Notes under the pieces: model-generated
The model's input: the letters and a program-made list of their open reading frames with translations, nothing else
What the model was told of the DNA's origin: nothing
Databases searched by the model: none
Assembly (NCBI GenBank): GCA_030425385.1
Contig: JAUIAH010000016.1
Span: 62,001 to 126,000, forward strand
Length of the DNA stretch: 64,000 bases
Direction of reading: 5' to 3'
Source of the DNA: Verrucomicrobiia bacterium
GTDB lineage: Bacteria > Verrucomicrobiota > Verrucomicrobiia > Verrucomicrobiales > DEV007
Made by a program: the position numbers and the translations under genes
In this document: positions 47,938-55,979 of the stretch, piece by piece
Numbering within the stretch: the stretch's first letter is position 1
How the letters are laid out: every line of letters starts with the position of its first letter

Positions 47938-49404
47938 ATGGCGAATCCAACTAACAACCAGACGGCTGCGACCGATGACGCCTTGCAGCGTGCGGCGATT
48001 GATCGTTCGCTTCGGGTGCCCGTCATCTTCTTCTTCACCAGCGGATTGGCATGGTTGTTCGTGTCGTTGGTGTTGGGCCTCTTGGCTTCGATCCAATTGC
48101 ACAGTCCTGATCTCTTGGGGGCGTGCCCGTTGATGTCTTATGGCCGCTTGCAGCCAGCTCACATGAATGCCTTCATTTATGGATGGGCCTTTCAAGTGGG
48201 CTTTGGTGCCGCCCTTTGGATGATGGCGCGTCTTTGTCGCATCACCCTGCCACGAGTGGCGAGTCTCGTGGTTGCCGGGCACCTGTGGAACCTTGGGGTG
48301 ACCATCGGTGTGGCTGGTGTGTTGTTGGGTGAGGGCACTTCCATTCAGTTTCTCGACTTTCCCAAAGGGGTGTGGATTCTCATGCTGGCCGCGTATTGCG
48401 TGATTGCTGGCTATATTGTGATGATGTTCAAAGCGCGCCGCGAGGAGCATGTCTACATCTCGCAGTGGTATCTCTTAGCAGCGTGTTTCTGGTTCCCTTG
48501 GAGCTACTTCACCGCCAATCTGTTGATCCATCATTTCCCTAGTGCCGCGGTAATCAATGCTGCCATTGGGAGTTGGTATGCAGGGACCTTGATGATTCTA
48601 TGGATTGTCCCCATTGCGTTGGGAACGACCTACTACCTGATTCCCAAGCTGGTAGGACGCCCAGTGGCCAGTTATCAATTGGCGTTCGCGAGCTTTTGGA
48701 GCTTGGCAATGCTTGGGGGTTGGGTTGGCTTGCAGCACTACATGGGGGGACCACTTCCCGCGTGGATGCCGTCCGTCAGTGGTGCTGCTATGATCTTCCT
48801 CGTCGTACCCATGGTCTTCATTGGCCTGAATCATCACAATACGATGAAGGGGCACCATGACATCATCCATTACAGTCCAACGGCTCGCTTTGTCTGCTTC
48901 GGTGCCTTCGCGTTTAACGCGTTCATCCTACTCGGGGCAGCGTTCTCTCTTTTCCGGTTTGGGAAGTACTTCCAGTTCACCCACGGTGAATTGGGTTACT
49001 ATATGACCGGTCTCTATGGTTTCTTCTCCATGGTGATGTTTGGAGCCATCTATTACATCATGCCTCGACTGATGGGCTGTGAATGGCGTTCCGGGAAATG
49101 GATCCGGTTCCATTTCTGGTTCTCCGCCTATGGCACCGGTGCCATGCTGATCGCCCTCATCATGGCGGGCCTCTTTCAAGGCCGCCAGGCGATGGCGTTT
49201 GACCAGGAGTTTGCACTCAGTGTCGAGGTCTCTTATGGTTTCCTCGTTGGGAGGTCGCTCGCTTGGTGCTTCATCATTCTTTCCAACCTGATGTTCTTAT
49301 TTCACGTGCTGCTCATGATCTGCCGCCTCGGGCGTCGGAGTGGCGAGGCGACCTACATTCATCCACGTGATCGGGAACACGAAATGAAGCCTGCTCAAGC
49401 TTAA
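47938..49404 (+). CDS. CcoN-like heme-copper oxidase subunit I with lost active-site ligands
   Basis: The 488-residue protein has 12 or so membrane segments and aligns by eye with CcoN (RLQPAHMNAFIYGWAF, TTYYLIPKLVGRPVASYQLA, FGAIYYIMPRLMG). The His ligand of low-spin heme b in helix 2 is present (H75). The Cu-B His of the WYGHN block is missing: here WYAGT at 213-217. The paired His of helix 7 is Q266-H267, and the HVH pair in helix 10 is Y354-Y355-M356. So Cu-B and the high-spin heme should be absent and a low-spin heme might bind as His/Met. It is unlikely to reduce oxygen itself. CcoO follows 2 bp later. Confidence 0.8.
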   Translation: MANPTNNQTAATDDALQRAAIDRSLRVPVIFFFTSGLAWLFVSLVLGLLASIQLHSPDLLGACPLMSYGRLQPAHMNAFIYGWAFQVGFGAALWMMARLCRITLPRVASLVVAGHLWNLGVTIGVAGVLLGEGTSIQFLDFPKGVWILMLAAYCVIAGYIVMMFKARREEHVYISQWYLLAACFWFPWSYFTANLLIHHFPSAAVINAAIGSWYAGTLMILWIVPIALGTTYYLIPKLVGRPVASYQLAFASFWSLAMLGGWVGLQHYMGGPLPAWMPSVSGAAMIFLVVPMVFIGLNHHNTMKGHHDIIHYSPTARFVCFGAFAFNAFILLGAAFSLFRFGKYFQFTHGELGYYMTGLYGFFSMVMFGAIYYIMPRLMGCEWRSGKWIRFHFWFSAYGTGAMLIALIMAGLFQGRQAMAFDQEFALSVEVSYGFLVGRSLAWCFIILSNLMFLFHVLLMICRLGRRSGEATYIHPRDREHEMKPAQA

Positions 49405-49406
49405 GC

Positions 49407-50141
49407 ATGAACCCTATCAAGTCTTTCACGATTCTGCTCGGTCTCGCCTTCAGCGCGCCCTGGCTGATGCTGGTGATGATGCCGCATCTGGCTTTCCGTG
49501 ACCTGCAGGCCACTGCCTACAGCGAGGAAGAGTTGGAGCTGGCGGATGGTTCCGTTTACCCTCCAGGGGGGGCGGGTCGGATTGCTCGCGGGCACGAGAT
49601 TTATACGAAGGAAGGCTGTGCCTATTGCCACACGCAGATGGTGCGTCCAACCGAAGCGTTGGGAACGGATATGTGGCGTCCAGGTTGGGCGGGGCGCGGT
49701 CCCAACTGGCAGGGGGAAGAGGGGAAACCGGCTCCTTTGCGCACCTTGCGTCCGGAAGACTACATGGAGGAGCCCATTGCCCATCTGGGCATCCAACGAA
49801 ACGGTCCTGACTTGAGCAACGTCGGTTGGCGCATTGAGGACATTAGTCTCTTGCACCAGAGTCTCTACAGCCCGCGGAGTGTGAATCCGCGCTCGAACAT
49901 GCCCGCCTACAAGCATCTCTATCGCTTGCAACGCAAGGGTTCAGAAGCTTCACGTAAAGCGTTGCCTCTCAAAGGGGAATACGCGCCTAAGGATGGCTAT
50001 GAAGTGGTGCCCACGGAGCGTGCGGACGCCTTGGTATCCTATTTGATGTCCTTGCGTAAGGACCATCTTATTCCGAAAGCACTCGGTGGTCCCGGAGCTG
50101 CGCCGGCGACGGCAGCGGCAGGAGGGGCGACCACTCCTTAA
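49407..50141 (+). CDS. ccoO: CcoO-like monoheme cytochrome c subunit
   Basis: The 244-residue protein has an N-terminal membrane segment and the characteristic heme block CAYCHTQMVRP at about 71-81, followed by RNGPDLSNVGWR and SNMPAYKHLY with the Met ligand. These are the marks of CcoO of cbb3 oxidases. It starts 2 bp after the ccoN-like stop. Its intact heme site shows the module still carries electrons even though its subunit I is degenerate. Confidence 0.88.
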   Translation: MNPIKSFTILLGLAFSAPWLMLVMMPHLAFRDLQATAYSEEELELADGSVYPPGGAGRIARGHEIYTKEGCAYCHTQMVRPTEALGTDMWRPGWAGRGPNWQGEEGKPAPLRTLRPEDYMEEPIAHLGIQRNGPDLSNVGWRIEDISLLHQSLYSPRSVNPRSNMPAYKHLYRLQRKGSEASRKALPLKGEYAPKDGYEVVPTERADALVSYLMSLRKDHLIPKALGGPGAAPATAAAGGATTP

Positions 50142-50143
50142 TC

Positions 50144-50932
50144 ATGAGCCCGTCTGATTCCAACTCTCCCGTTCACAGCGACTACGACGAGAAGGTCAAT
50201 ATCTTGACCGAGCACGTCTCGGCGGCGAGCCGTGAGAAACCTGATCCCACGGAGGGCAATGAACCGCCTCCGTTAATTGCGATCATGATCGCAGGCTTTG
50301 CCTTGATTGTGGGAGCCGGATACCTGGGGGGCACTAATGGCGGCCTGAGCAATGACTCCTTCACCTTTGTGGAGGGGTATGATGTGCCGCCAGTTCCCGG
50401 TGGAGGTGTGATTGAAGAGCAGAAGCCGCCGGGCGAGATCTGGCTGGCCGAAGGCAAGAAGCAGTACAGCGCCATTTGTGCGGCCTGTCACCAAGGGAAC
50501 GGACAAGGGCAAACCGGCGTGTATCCGCCCTTGGCGAATTCGGAGTGGGTGACTGGTGGGACAGAGCAACTGGCCATGATCATTCTGAACGGGATCCAGG
50601 GACCGATCACGGTCGATGGCCAATCCTACAATAGTTTGATGACCCCATGGAAGGATGCTTTGAATGACAAGCAGATGGCTCAAGTGATGTCTTACATCCG
50701 CATGAGTTGGGGCAACGCCGAGCAGGTGGCCGAGAACAGTGGCATGGTCACGGCGGAAATGGTTGCTCACGCGCGAGCGACGCACGATATTCCGGGCATG
50801 AAGGTTTCTCACCTTGAAGGCTTTGATAAAGACCTTCCCGGTGCGAAGGTAGACCCCATTACTATGGAGCCCATTGGAGGAGGGGCTGCAGAGGGCGGTG
50901 CCACGGATGAGGAGCCTGCTGGAGAAGAGTAA
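50144..50932 (+). CDS. Monoheme cytochrome c, CcoP-like position
   Basis: The 262-residue protein has one membrane segment (about 45-62, LIAIMIAGFALIVGAGYL) and a single CxxCH motif, CAACH at about 113-117, with a Met ligand probably in NSLMTPWKDAL. CcoP proteins carry two hemes, so this one has half the usual complement. It begins 2 bp after ccoO. It could donate electrons to the adjacent aa3 oxidase. It ends in an acidic Gly/Glu-rich tail. Confidence 0.8.
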   Translation: MSPSDSNSPVHSDYDEKVNILTEHVSAASREKPDPTEGNEPPPLIAIMIAGFALIVGAGYLGGTNGGLSNDSFTFVEGYDVPPVPGGGVIEEQKPPGEIWLAEGKKQYSAICAACHQGNGQGQTGVYPPLANSEWVTGGTEQLAMIILNGIQGPITVDGQSYNSLMTPWKDALNDKQMAQVMSYIRMSWGNAEQVAENSGMVTAEMVAHARATHDIPGMKVSHLEGFDKDLPGAKVDPITMEPIGGGAAEGGATDEEPAGEE

Positions 50933-50971
50933 GCCAATCCGATAACGAAACCCACCTAGCACTTCACGCAT

Positions 50972-52876
50972 ATGTCGACTGCAGCGATTGCCGATTCTCA
51001 CGCCGCGGATCATGGTCATGACGATCATGACCACCACGAGGCTGGATTCTGGAGAAAGTATTTCTTCTCCACGGACCACAAGATGATTGGGATGCAGTAC
51101 GGATACACCGCGCTGTTCTTCCTCGCCTTTGGATTCTATTTGATGCTCTGCATGCGCTGGAGCATTGCTTTCCCGGGGGAACAGCTCCCGTGGTATCTGC
51201 GCCTGTTCCTCGTTGATAAGTTTGTTTCCAACGGCGTGATGGATGGTGGCCTCTACAATATGTTTGGGGCCATGCACGGCACCATCATGGTGTTCCTGGG
51301 CATTGTGCCTCTGGGATTTGCCGCTTTTGGAAACTACGTGACCCCGCTGCAGATTGGCGCGATCGACATGGCGTTCCCCCGCCTTAACATGGCGAGCTTC
51401 TGGTGCTTCTTCATTGGCGGGATCATGATGCTCGGCAGCTTCTTCATGCCCTCGGGTGCGGCGCAGGTTGGGTGGACAAATTACTCACCACTCGCGACGA
51501 CGGCACAATTGGATTACCCGAGTGTCTTCTGGACAGGGCAAACGATGTGGTTGCTCTCGATGGTGTTTATCATCACGTCATCACTCTTGGGCGCGGTGAA
51601 TTTCATCGCCACGATTATCAATCTTCGCGCCAAGGGACTCACTTGGATGCGCCTGCCCTTCTTTGTTTGGGCCATGATGGTTACTGGATTTCTCCTCTTG
51701 CTCGCGTTTCCCCCATTGGAAGTCGCCGCGATCATGCAGCTGATGGATCGATTGGCCTATTCGAGTTTCTTTGTCCCTCAGGGATTGTTGATTGATGGCC
51801 AACCGTTCAATGTCTCTGGTGGCGGCAGCCCGCTCTTGTATCAGCACTTGTTCTGGTTCTTGGCGCATCCTGAGGTCTATGTCTTGCTGCTTCCGGCCAT
51901 CGCCATTGTGGCGGAGGTGATTCCAGCGAATACCAGGAAACCTCTATGGGGATATCGCTCCATGGTTTACGGAGTCTTGGTCCTCGGTTTCTTGAGCTTC
52001 ATCGTGTGGGCTCACCACATGTACATGACAGGCATGGGTGCCTGGGTGAGTGCGTTCTTCCAAACGACCACCGTGCTCATTTCCGTGCCCTCGGTGATTC
52101 TACTCACCTGTTTGCTTATTTCCCTCTGGGGAGGATCGATTCGCTTCACGGTCCCCATGCTTTGGGCTACCGCTTTCCTGCCGATGTTTGGAATTGGGGG
52201 TCTGACAGGATTGCCTTTGGCATTCAATCTGATCGACCTTCATTTGCATGATACTTACTATGTGATTGGGCACTTCCACTATGTGGTGGCTCCAGGGGTG
52301 CTCTTTGGTCTCTTTGCCGGGATCTATCATTGGTTCCCCAAGCAAACGGGGCGCCAGATGAATACCTTCCTGGGCCATCTGCATTTCTGGCCGTCTTTGG
52401 TAGGGATGAACATGCTCTTCGCGCCGATGATGGTGCAGGGGATTGCGGGCTTTCACCGTCGCTGGTATGACGGGGGGCTATCCTTTCCGTTGACGACGGA
52501 GAAGCCCTTATTTGAGGCTGGCACATTCTTCTCCAAGATCTTTGCTAACGGTGAAGTGATCACCTTGCGCGACTTGAACATCCTCATGACTTACGGAGCC
52601 GGTGTCTTGGCGCTGGCTCAGATTCCATTCATCATCAACTTCTTTGGTAGCCAAGTCTTTGGTAAGAAGACCCACAGCGATAATCCGTGGAAAGCCACGA
52701 CCTTCGACTGGGCCACGCCGACGCCGCCACCTCATGGGAATTTCACGAGTGAGCCTGTCGCTTATAAAGGTCCCTACGAATACAGCGTTCCCGGAGATTC
52801 GGATGATTTCTCTCCTCAGTGGGAACCGACGAAGAAAGAAGATTCAAAGCCAGAGGAAGAGCCTGCTCTTGTGTAG
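50972..52876 (+). CDS. ctaD: aa3-type cytochrome c oxidase subunit I
   Basis: The 634-residue protein has 12 membrane helices and a full set of ligands: the helix 2 His in FGAMHGTIMV, the Cu-B and crosslink block AHPEVYVLLLP, the paired His in WAHHMYMTGM, and GHFHYVVAPG in helix 10. It is therefore a working A-type oxidase core. The N-terminus is a His-rich stretch (HAADHGHDDHDHHEA) before the first helix. It is the first gene of the cox block, after the CcoNO-like module. No ribosome binding site precedes the ATG. Confidence 0.93.
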   Translation: MSTAAIADSHAADHGHDDHDHHEAGFWRKYFFSTDHKMIGMQYGYTALFFLAFGFYLMLCMRWSIAFPGEQLPWYLRLFLVDKFVSNGVMDGGLYNMFGAMHGTIMVFLGIVPLGFAAFGNYVTPLQIGAIDMAFPRLNMASFWCFFIGGIMMLGSFFMPSGAAQVGWTNYSPLATTAQLDYPSVFWTGQTMWLLSMVFIITSSLLGAVNFIATIINLRAKGLTWMRLPFFVWAMMVTGFLLLLAFPPLEVAAIMQLMDRLAYSSFFVPQGLLIDGQPFNVSGGGSPLLYQHLFWFLAHPEVYVLLLPAIAIVAEVIPANTRKPLWGYRSMVYGVLVLGFLSFIVWAHHMYMTGMGAWVSAFFQTTTVLISVPSVILLTCLLISLWGGSIRFTVPMLWATAFLPMFGIGGLTGLPLAFNLIDLHLHDTYYVIGHFHYVVAPGVLFGLFAGIYHWFPKQTGRQMNTFLGHLHFWPSLVGMNMLFAPMMVQGIAGFHRRWYDGGLSFPLTTEKPLFEAGTFFSKIFANGEVITLRDLNILMTYGAGVLALAQIPFIINFFGSQVFGKKTHSDNPWKATTFDWATPTPPPHGNFTSEPVAYKGPYEYSVPGDSDDFSPQWEPTKKEDSKPEEEPALV

Positions 52877-52905
52877 TTGTCCCTTTGTAACTGATCCCTG
52901 ATTGC

Positions 52906-54348
52906 ATGGAAATTCCCTATACTGTCACCGCCCGACCTGACACGGGTCTTTGGAATGCCAAGGTTGGCATCTGGCTCTTCTTGGCATCCGAGGTCATGCT
53001 CTTTGGAGGCTTGTTCTCCAGCTATATCTTCCTGCGTTTGGGGGCGGATTATCCGTGGCCGATGCATGAACTGGGCGTGCTCCTTGGGTTTATCAATACG
53101 ATCATCCTGATCGCCTCGAGTGTGTTTGTGGTCTACGCCTGGGTCGCGCTCAAGATGCGTCAATGGCGACGTTTCCAGTTCTGGATGGCATTGGTCCTCC
53201 TTTGCGCTGGCGGTTTTCTGGTGATCAAGAGTTTTGAGTATCGCGGGAAGTTTGCTCATTATCATGCGCGACTTTCAGATGACAGCATCGTCTCGGGGCA
53301 CCTCGACCACGATCTTGGGAAGAAGGCGAAGAGCATTCTCTTTGATGCCTCCCACGTGGTGTTGAATGCATCCTCGGGGAGCCATTTCTTCCTCAAGTAT
53401 CTTGAGAATAGAGACGACATCCGGTTCACCGCTGGAGGGGAGGAGCTGGATCTTGACCGGGCCTGGTTTGCCAATGTGAAGGATGGGCTTCGCTTGCGGA
53501 CGAAGGCGGATCAATTGGCGGCGGATGGCAAGCAAGCCGCGGCTGACAAGATTTATCAGCGGTTGGAGGAAGATTATAAGGTCCTGGATCTCTTTGATGG
53601 CTCGGGACAGTTGAAAGTGGCATTGTCCCAGCCGGGGAAATTTGTGGTCCCGCGTTCTAAAGTGCTCGATTGGACGGATGATACTTTGAATTTCACTCGA
53701 GCGCTGAGTACGACGCTGGAAGGAAAGTTGGAATCAGCGGTCTTGAAATTGGAGATCGATGAACTGGATCTGCGAGAGTATTTGCGTCGTGATGATCCTC
53801 GCGAGCGTGCGGTTGCCGATGCGGAGATCTTCAAGCACTTTGATGATGAGGCGGACGGCACCAAGTTGCTGGCAGATTTCAATCATCATCGCGATCCCAA
53901 AGTAGAGGCGTGGGAGGAAGCGGTTTCCGAATGGAAAGCGAAGAATCCCGACAAGGTGTATGAGGAAAAGCCGTTCCACGATTTCGAGCGCGTTTATTTG
54001 AAGGACCTGCACGCGGATACCCATGAGGGAGAGGTGCATGCAGCTTCCGGAGGCGGTGCACATGAAGATCATCCCACGGTGACCATTCCCTTTGAGGAGG
54101 TGGAGTTCTTCTCAAACTTTGGACCTCGGAAGAATCCTTTCTACGCGATTTATTTCACGATGACGGGTCTCCACGGCTTGCACGTATTAGGCGGCATGTT
54201 GGTCTTGGGTTACTTCATGGTCCGAGGACGCCGATTGTATTTGAAGAATCCTGAGCACATGGCCAACCGCGTGGAGGTGGGTGGCTTGTTCTGGCACTTT
54301 GTCGATCTGGTCTGGATCTTTCTCTTTCCCATCTTCTACTTGATGTAG
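52906..54348 (+). CDS. ctaE: Cytochrome c oxidase subunit III with a large hydrophilic insertion
   Basis: The 480-residue protein is more than twice the usual length of the five-helix form. Helices 1-3 lie at about 20-46, 55-80 and 91-110 (GIWLFLASEVMLFGGLFSSY), and the last two at about 412-440 and 455-479 (FTMTGLHGLHVLGGMLVLGY, FWHFVDLVWIFLFPIFYL). Between them, residues about 115-405 form a charged, mostly helical insertion with no membrane segments (for example LRTKADQLAADGKQAAADKI). The frame is uninterrupted. Topology puts the insertion between helices 3 and 4, on one side of the membrane. Confidence 0.88.
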   Translation: MEIPYTVTARPDTGLWNAKVGIWLFLASEVMLFGGLFSSYIFLRLGADYPWPMHELGVLLGFINTIILIASSVFVVYAWVALKMRQWRRFQFWMALVLLCAGGFLVIKSFEYRGKFAHYHARLSDDSIVSGHLDHDLGKKAKSILFDASHVVLNASSGSHFFLKYLENRDDIRFTAGGEELDLDRAWFANVKDGLRLRTKADQLAADGKQAAADKIYQRLEEDYKVLDLFDGSGQLKVALSQPGKFVVPRSKVLDWTDDTLNFTRALSTTLEGKLESAVLKLEIDELDLREYLRRDDPRERAVADAEIFKHFDDEADGTKLLADFNHHRDPKVEAWEEAVSEWKAKNPDKVYEEKPFHDFERVYLKDLHADTHEGEVHAASGGGAHEDHPTVTIPFEEVEFFSNFGPRKNPFYAIYFTMTGLHGLHVLGGMLVLGYFMVRGRRLYLKNPEHMANRVEVGGLFWHFVDLVWIFLFPIFYLM

Positions 54349-54371
54349 CGTTTCTTAACGATCACACCCCT

Positions 54372-54677
54372 ATGGCAGACTCTCCTGAAGAACTCCAAAA
54401 GCACATGAAGACCTACACGATTGTAGGGATCACGCTCATTCTCTTCACGTTCATCACCGTGGGTGTGGCTGAGTTTGCGAAGACGGGATCCTTTGCACTC
54501 GACGTTGCCATTGGTCTGTTGATTGCGACCTTTAAAGCTGGGTTGGTGGCCTTCATCTTCATGCATCTGAATCACGAGAAGCCGATGATTTATCGCATCC
54601 TGGTCTTCACGCTATTCTTTGCAGCCGGTGGGATGGTGTTGTTTATTCTAGCACTGAAAGACCCGATATCCCTCTAG
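54372..54677 (+). CDS. ctaF: Prokaryotic cytochrome c oxidase subunit IV-like
   Basis: The 101-residue protein has three membrane helices (about 14-36, 43-65, 75-97), as in the COX4_pro family: GITLILFTFITVGVAEF, AIGLLIATFKAGLVAFIFMH and FFAAGGMVLFILAL. The conserved Lys in the middle helix is present (TFKAGLVA). It follows ctaE by 23 bp and is probably an assembly or stabilising subunit of the oxidase. Confidence 0.82.
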   Translation: MADSPEELQKHMKTYTIVGITLILFTFITVGVAEFAKTGSFALDVAIGLLIATFKAGLVAFIFMHLNHEKPMIYRILVFTLFFAAGGMVLFILALKDPISL

Positions 54678-54682
54678 AGACC

Positions 54683-54886
54683 ATGTCTTTGAAAGCCTTC
54701 CATATCTTCTTTATTGCGATGTCTGTGGTGATCACGCTCGGTTTTGCGATGTGGGTGTTTATGGGGGGGGCGCGCGAGACGACGACTGGGTTGTCCGTGA
54801 TGGCAGCGCTTTCTGGCATCGTTGGTGTGGGGTTGATCGGTTACGGGGTCTACTTCATCCGGCGCTCGCGCCACATCATCGTCTGA
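54683..54886 (+). CDS. Small two-span membrane protein in the cox operon
   Basis: The 67-residue protein has two hydrophobic segments (about 6-28 and 36-56), FFIAMSVVITLGFAMWVFMG and LSGIVGVGLIGYGVYFI, and a basic end (RRSRH). It is 5 bp after the ctaF stop and 4 bp before the next small gene, so it is tightly embedded in the operon. No family is recognised. Confidence 0.65.
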   Translation: MSLKAFHIFFIAMSVVITLGFAMWVFMGGARETTTGLSVMAALSGIVGVGLIGYGVYFIRRSRHIIV

Positions 54887-54890
54887 AGCC

Positions 54891-55097
54891 ATGTTCACTT
54901 CCTTCTCCTCTCTCCTTGCTTGCGCGGTGTGCATGTCGCCCGGCCACCGGACGACCGAAGCCGTGGGTTATGCGATTCTAGCGCTCTTGCTAATCATGGT
55001 GCCGATGTTCATCGGTGTGGTGGCTTTCTTCGTGCGGCTGAATCGCAGAGCAAAGGCGTATGCCCAGGAAGAAGCCTTGGAAATTGCTTCGTCGTAA
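54891..55097 (+). CDS. Small membrane protein with CxxC motif in the cox operon
   Basis: The 68-residue protein begins MFTSFSSLLACAVCMSPGHR. CAVC gives a CxxC pair near residues 11-14, then a membrane segment at about 27-50 (YAILALLLIMVPMFIGVVAF) and a basic tail. The CxxC and the setting suggest copper handling or disulfide exchange for the oxidase, but that is inference. It lies 4 bp after the previous gene and 27 bp before ctaC. Confidence 0.6.
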   Translation: MFTSFSSLLACAVCMSPGHRTTEAVGYAILALLLIMVPMFIGVVAFFVRLNRRAKAYAQEEALEIASS

Positions 55098-55124
55098 ACC
55101 CATTTCGTATTTGATTTCGTTCCT

Positions 55125-55892
55125 ATGAGTAGAGTTCTCGATTGGTTACAGCTTCCGGAAGTGGCTTCCCTCCATGGAGCCACGGTGGACGCGATGAATG
55201 AGTTCCTGCACCTTTTCATGTTGGTGCTCTTCGTTGGGTGGACAGCGTTCTTCCTCTTCTGCATTTGGCGTTTCTGGCACAAACGCAATCCGAAAGCCGA
55301 TTACGTGGGCGTTCGTGGCCATGCCTCGACTCACTTGGAGGTGAGCGTTGTGATCATCGAGGCTATTCTACTGATTGGTTTTGCCTGGCCATTCTGGTTT
55401 CAACGGGTGGAAGCCTGGCCTACCGGGGATGATGTCGTGGAGGTACGTGCCGTTGCTTACCAATTTGGGTGGGCATTCCATTATCCCGGGCAAGATGGGA
55501 AATTTGGCCGCATCGATTACGGGCTCTACACCGAGAATCCTGTGGGGCTGGACAAGGAAGATCCTAATGCCGCCGACGATTTCATCACGGTGGGGAACAT
55601 GACGTTACCGGTGGACCAACCGATCATTGTTCACGTGAGTTCTCGCGATGTGATTCACAATCTGTCGATGGTGCCCCTGCGTGTCTCTCAAGATGCGATG
55701 CCAAATGAAGACTATCCTGTGTGGTTCACCCCAACGAAGATAGGTGAGTGGGAAATTATTTGCGGGCAGCTGTGTGGGGCTGGTCATGGCTCCATGCGAG
55801 CCCTCTACAATGTGGTTTCGACGGGCGATTACGCCAAGTTTCTTCTTGAGAATGCTCCGGCACCTCCTGTCGCAGCGGCCTCTCAGGGCTGA
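55125..55892 (+). CDS. ctaC: Cytochrome c oxidase subunit II
   Basis: The 255-residue protein has two membrane helices (about 28-48, 72-91) and a cupredoxin domain with the Cu-A ligand block CGQLCGAGHGSM (Cys, Cys, His, Met) and an upstream His in SRDVIHNLSM. The Glu usually found between the cysteines is Gln, common in this subfamily. It accepts electrons from cytochrome c and passes them to subunit I. It is unusual in being the last structural gene, after ctaD, ctaE and ctaF. There is no C-terminal heme c domain. Confidence 0.93.
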   Translation: MSRVLDWLQLPEVASLHGATVDAMNEFLHLFMLVLFVGWTAFFLFCIWRFWHKRNPKADYVGVRGHASTHLEVSVVIIEAILLIGFAWPFWFQRVEAWPTGDDVVEVRAVAYQFGWAFHYPGQDGKFGRIDYGLYTENPVGLDKEDPNAADDFITVGNMTLPVDQPIIVHVSSRDVIHNLSMVPLRVSQDAMPNEDYPVWFTPTKIGEWEIICGQLCGAGHGSMRALYNVVSTGDYAKFLLENAPAPPVAAASQG

Positions 55893-55926
55893 CTTGCGGT
55901 CGATCCCAGGAGATCCTTTCGTGAGA

Positions 55927-55958
55927 GGCCGGGCCACCAATGGCGCGGCCTTTCGTTT
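55927..55958 (+). terminator. Imperfect GC-rich hairpin with T-run after ctaC
   Basis: GGCCGGGCCA and TGGCGCGGCC (55927-55950) pair with one mismatch over a CCAA loop and are followed by TTTCGTTT. It is a good intrinsic terminator shape 35 bp after the ctaC stop. It could make the ctaB genes downstream less expressed, as a partial terminator. Confidence 0.6.
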
Positions 55959-55979
55959 ACTTCGATCTAAGTTGATCGC

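Noticed and set aside
47938..50932. A complete cbb3 oxidase (CcoNOP)
   Set aside because: Subunit I lacks the Cu-B and high-spin heme ligands, and the third gene has only one heme motif, so a working cbb3 oxidase cannot be claimed.
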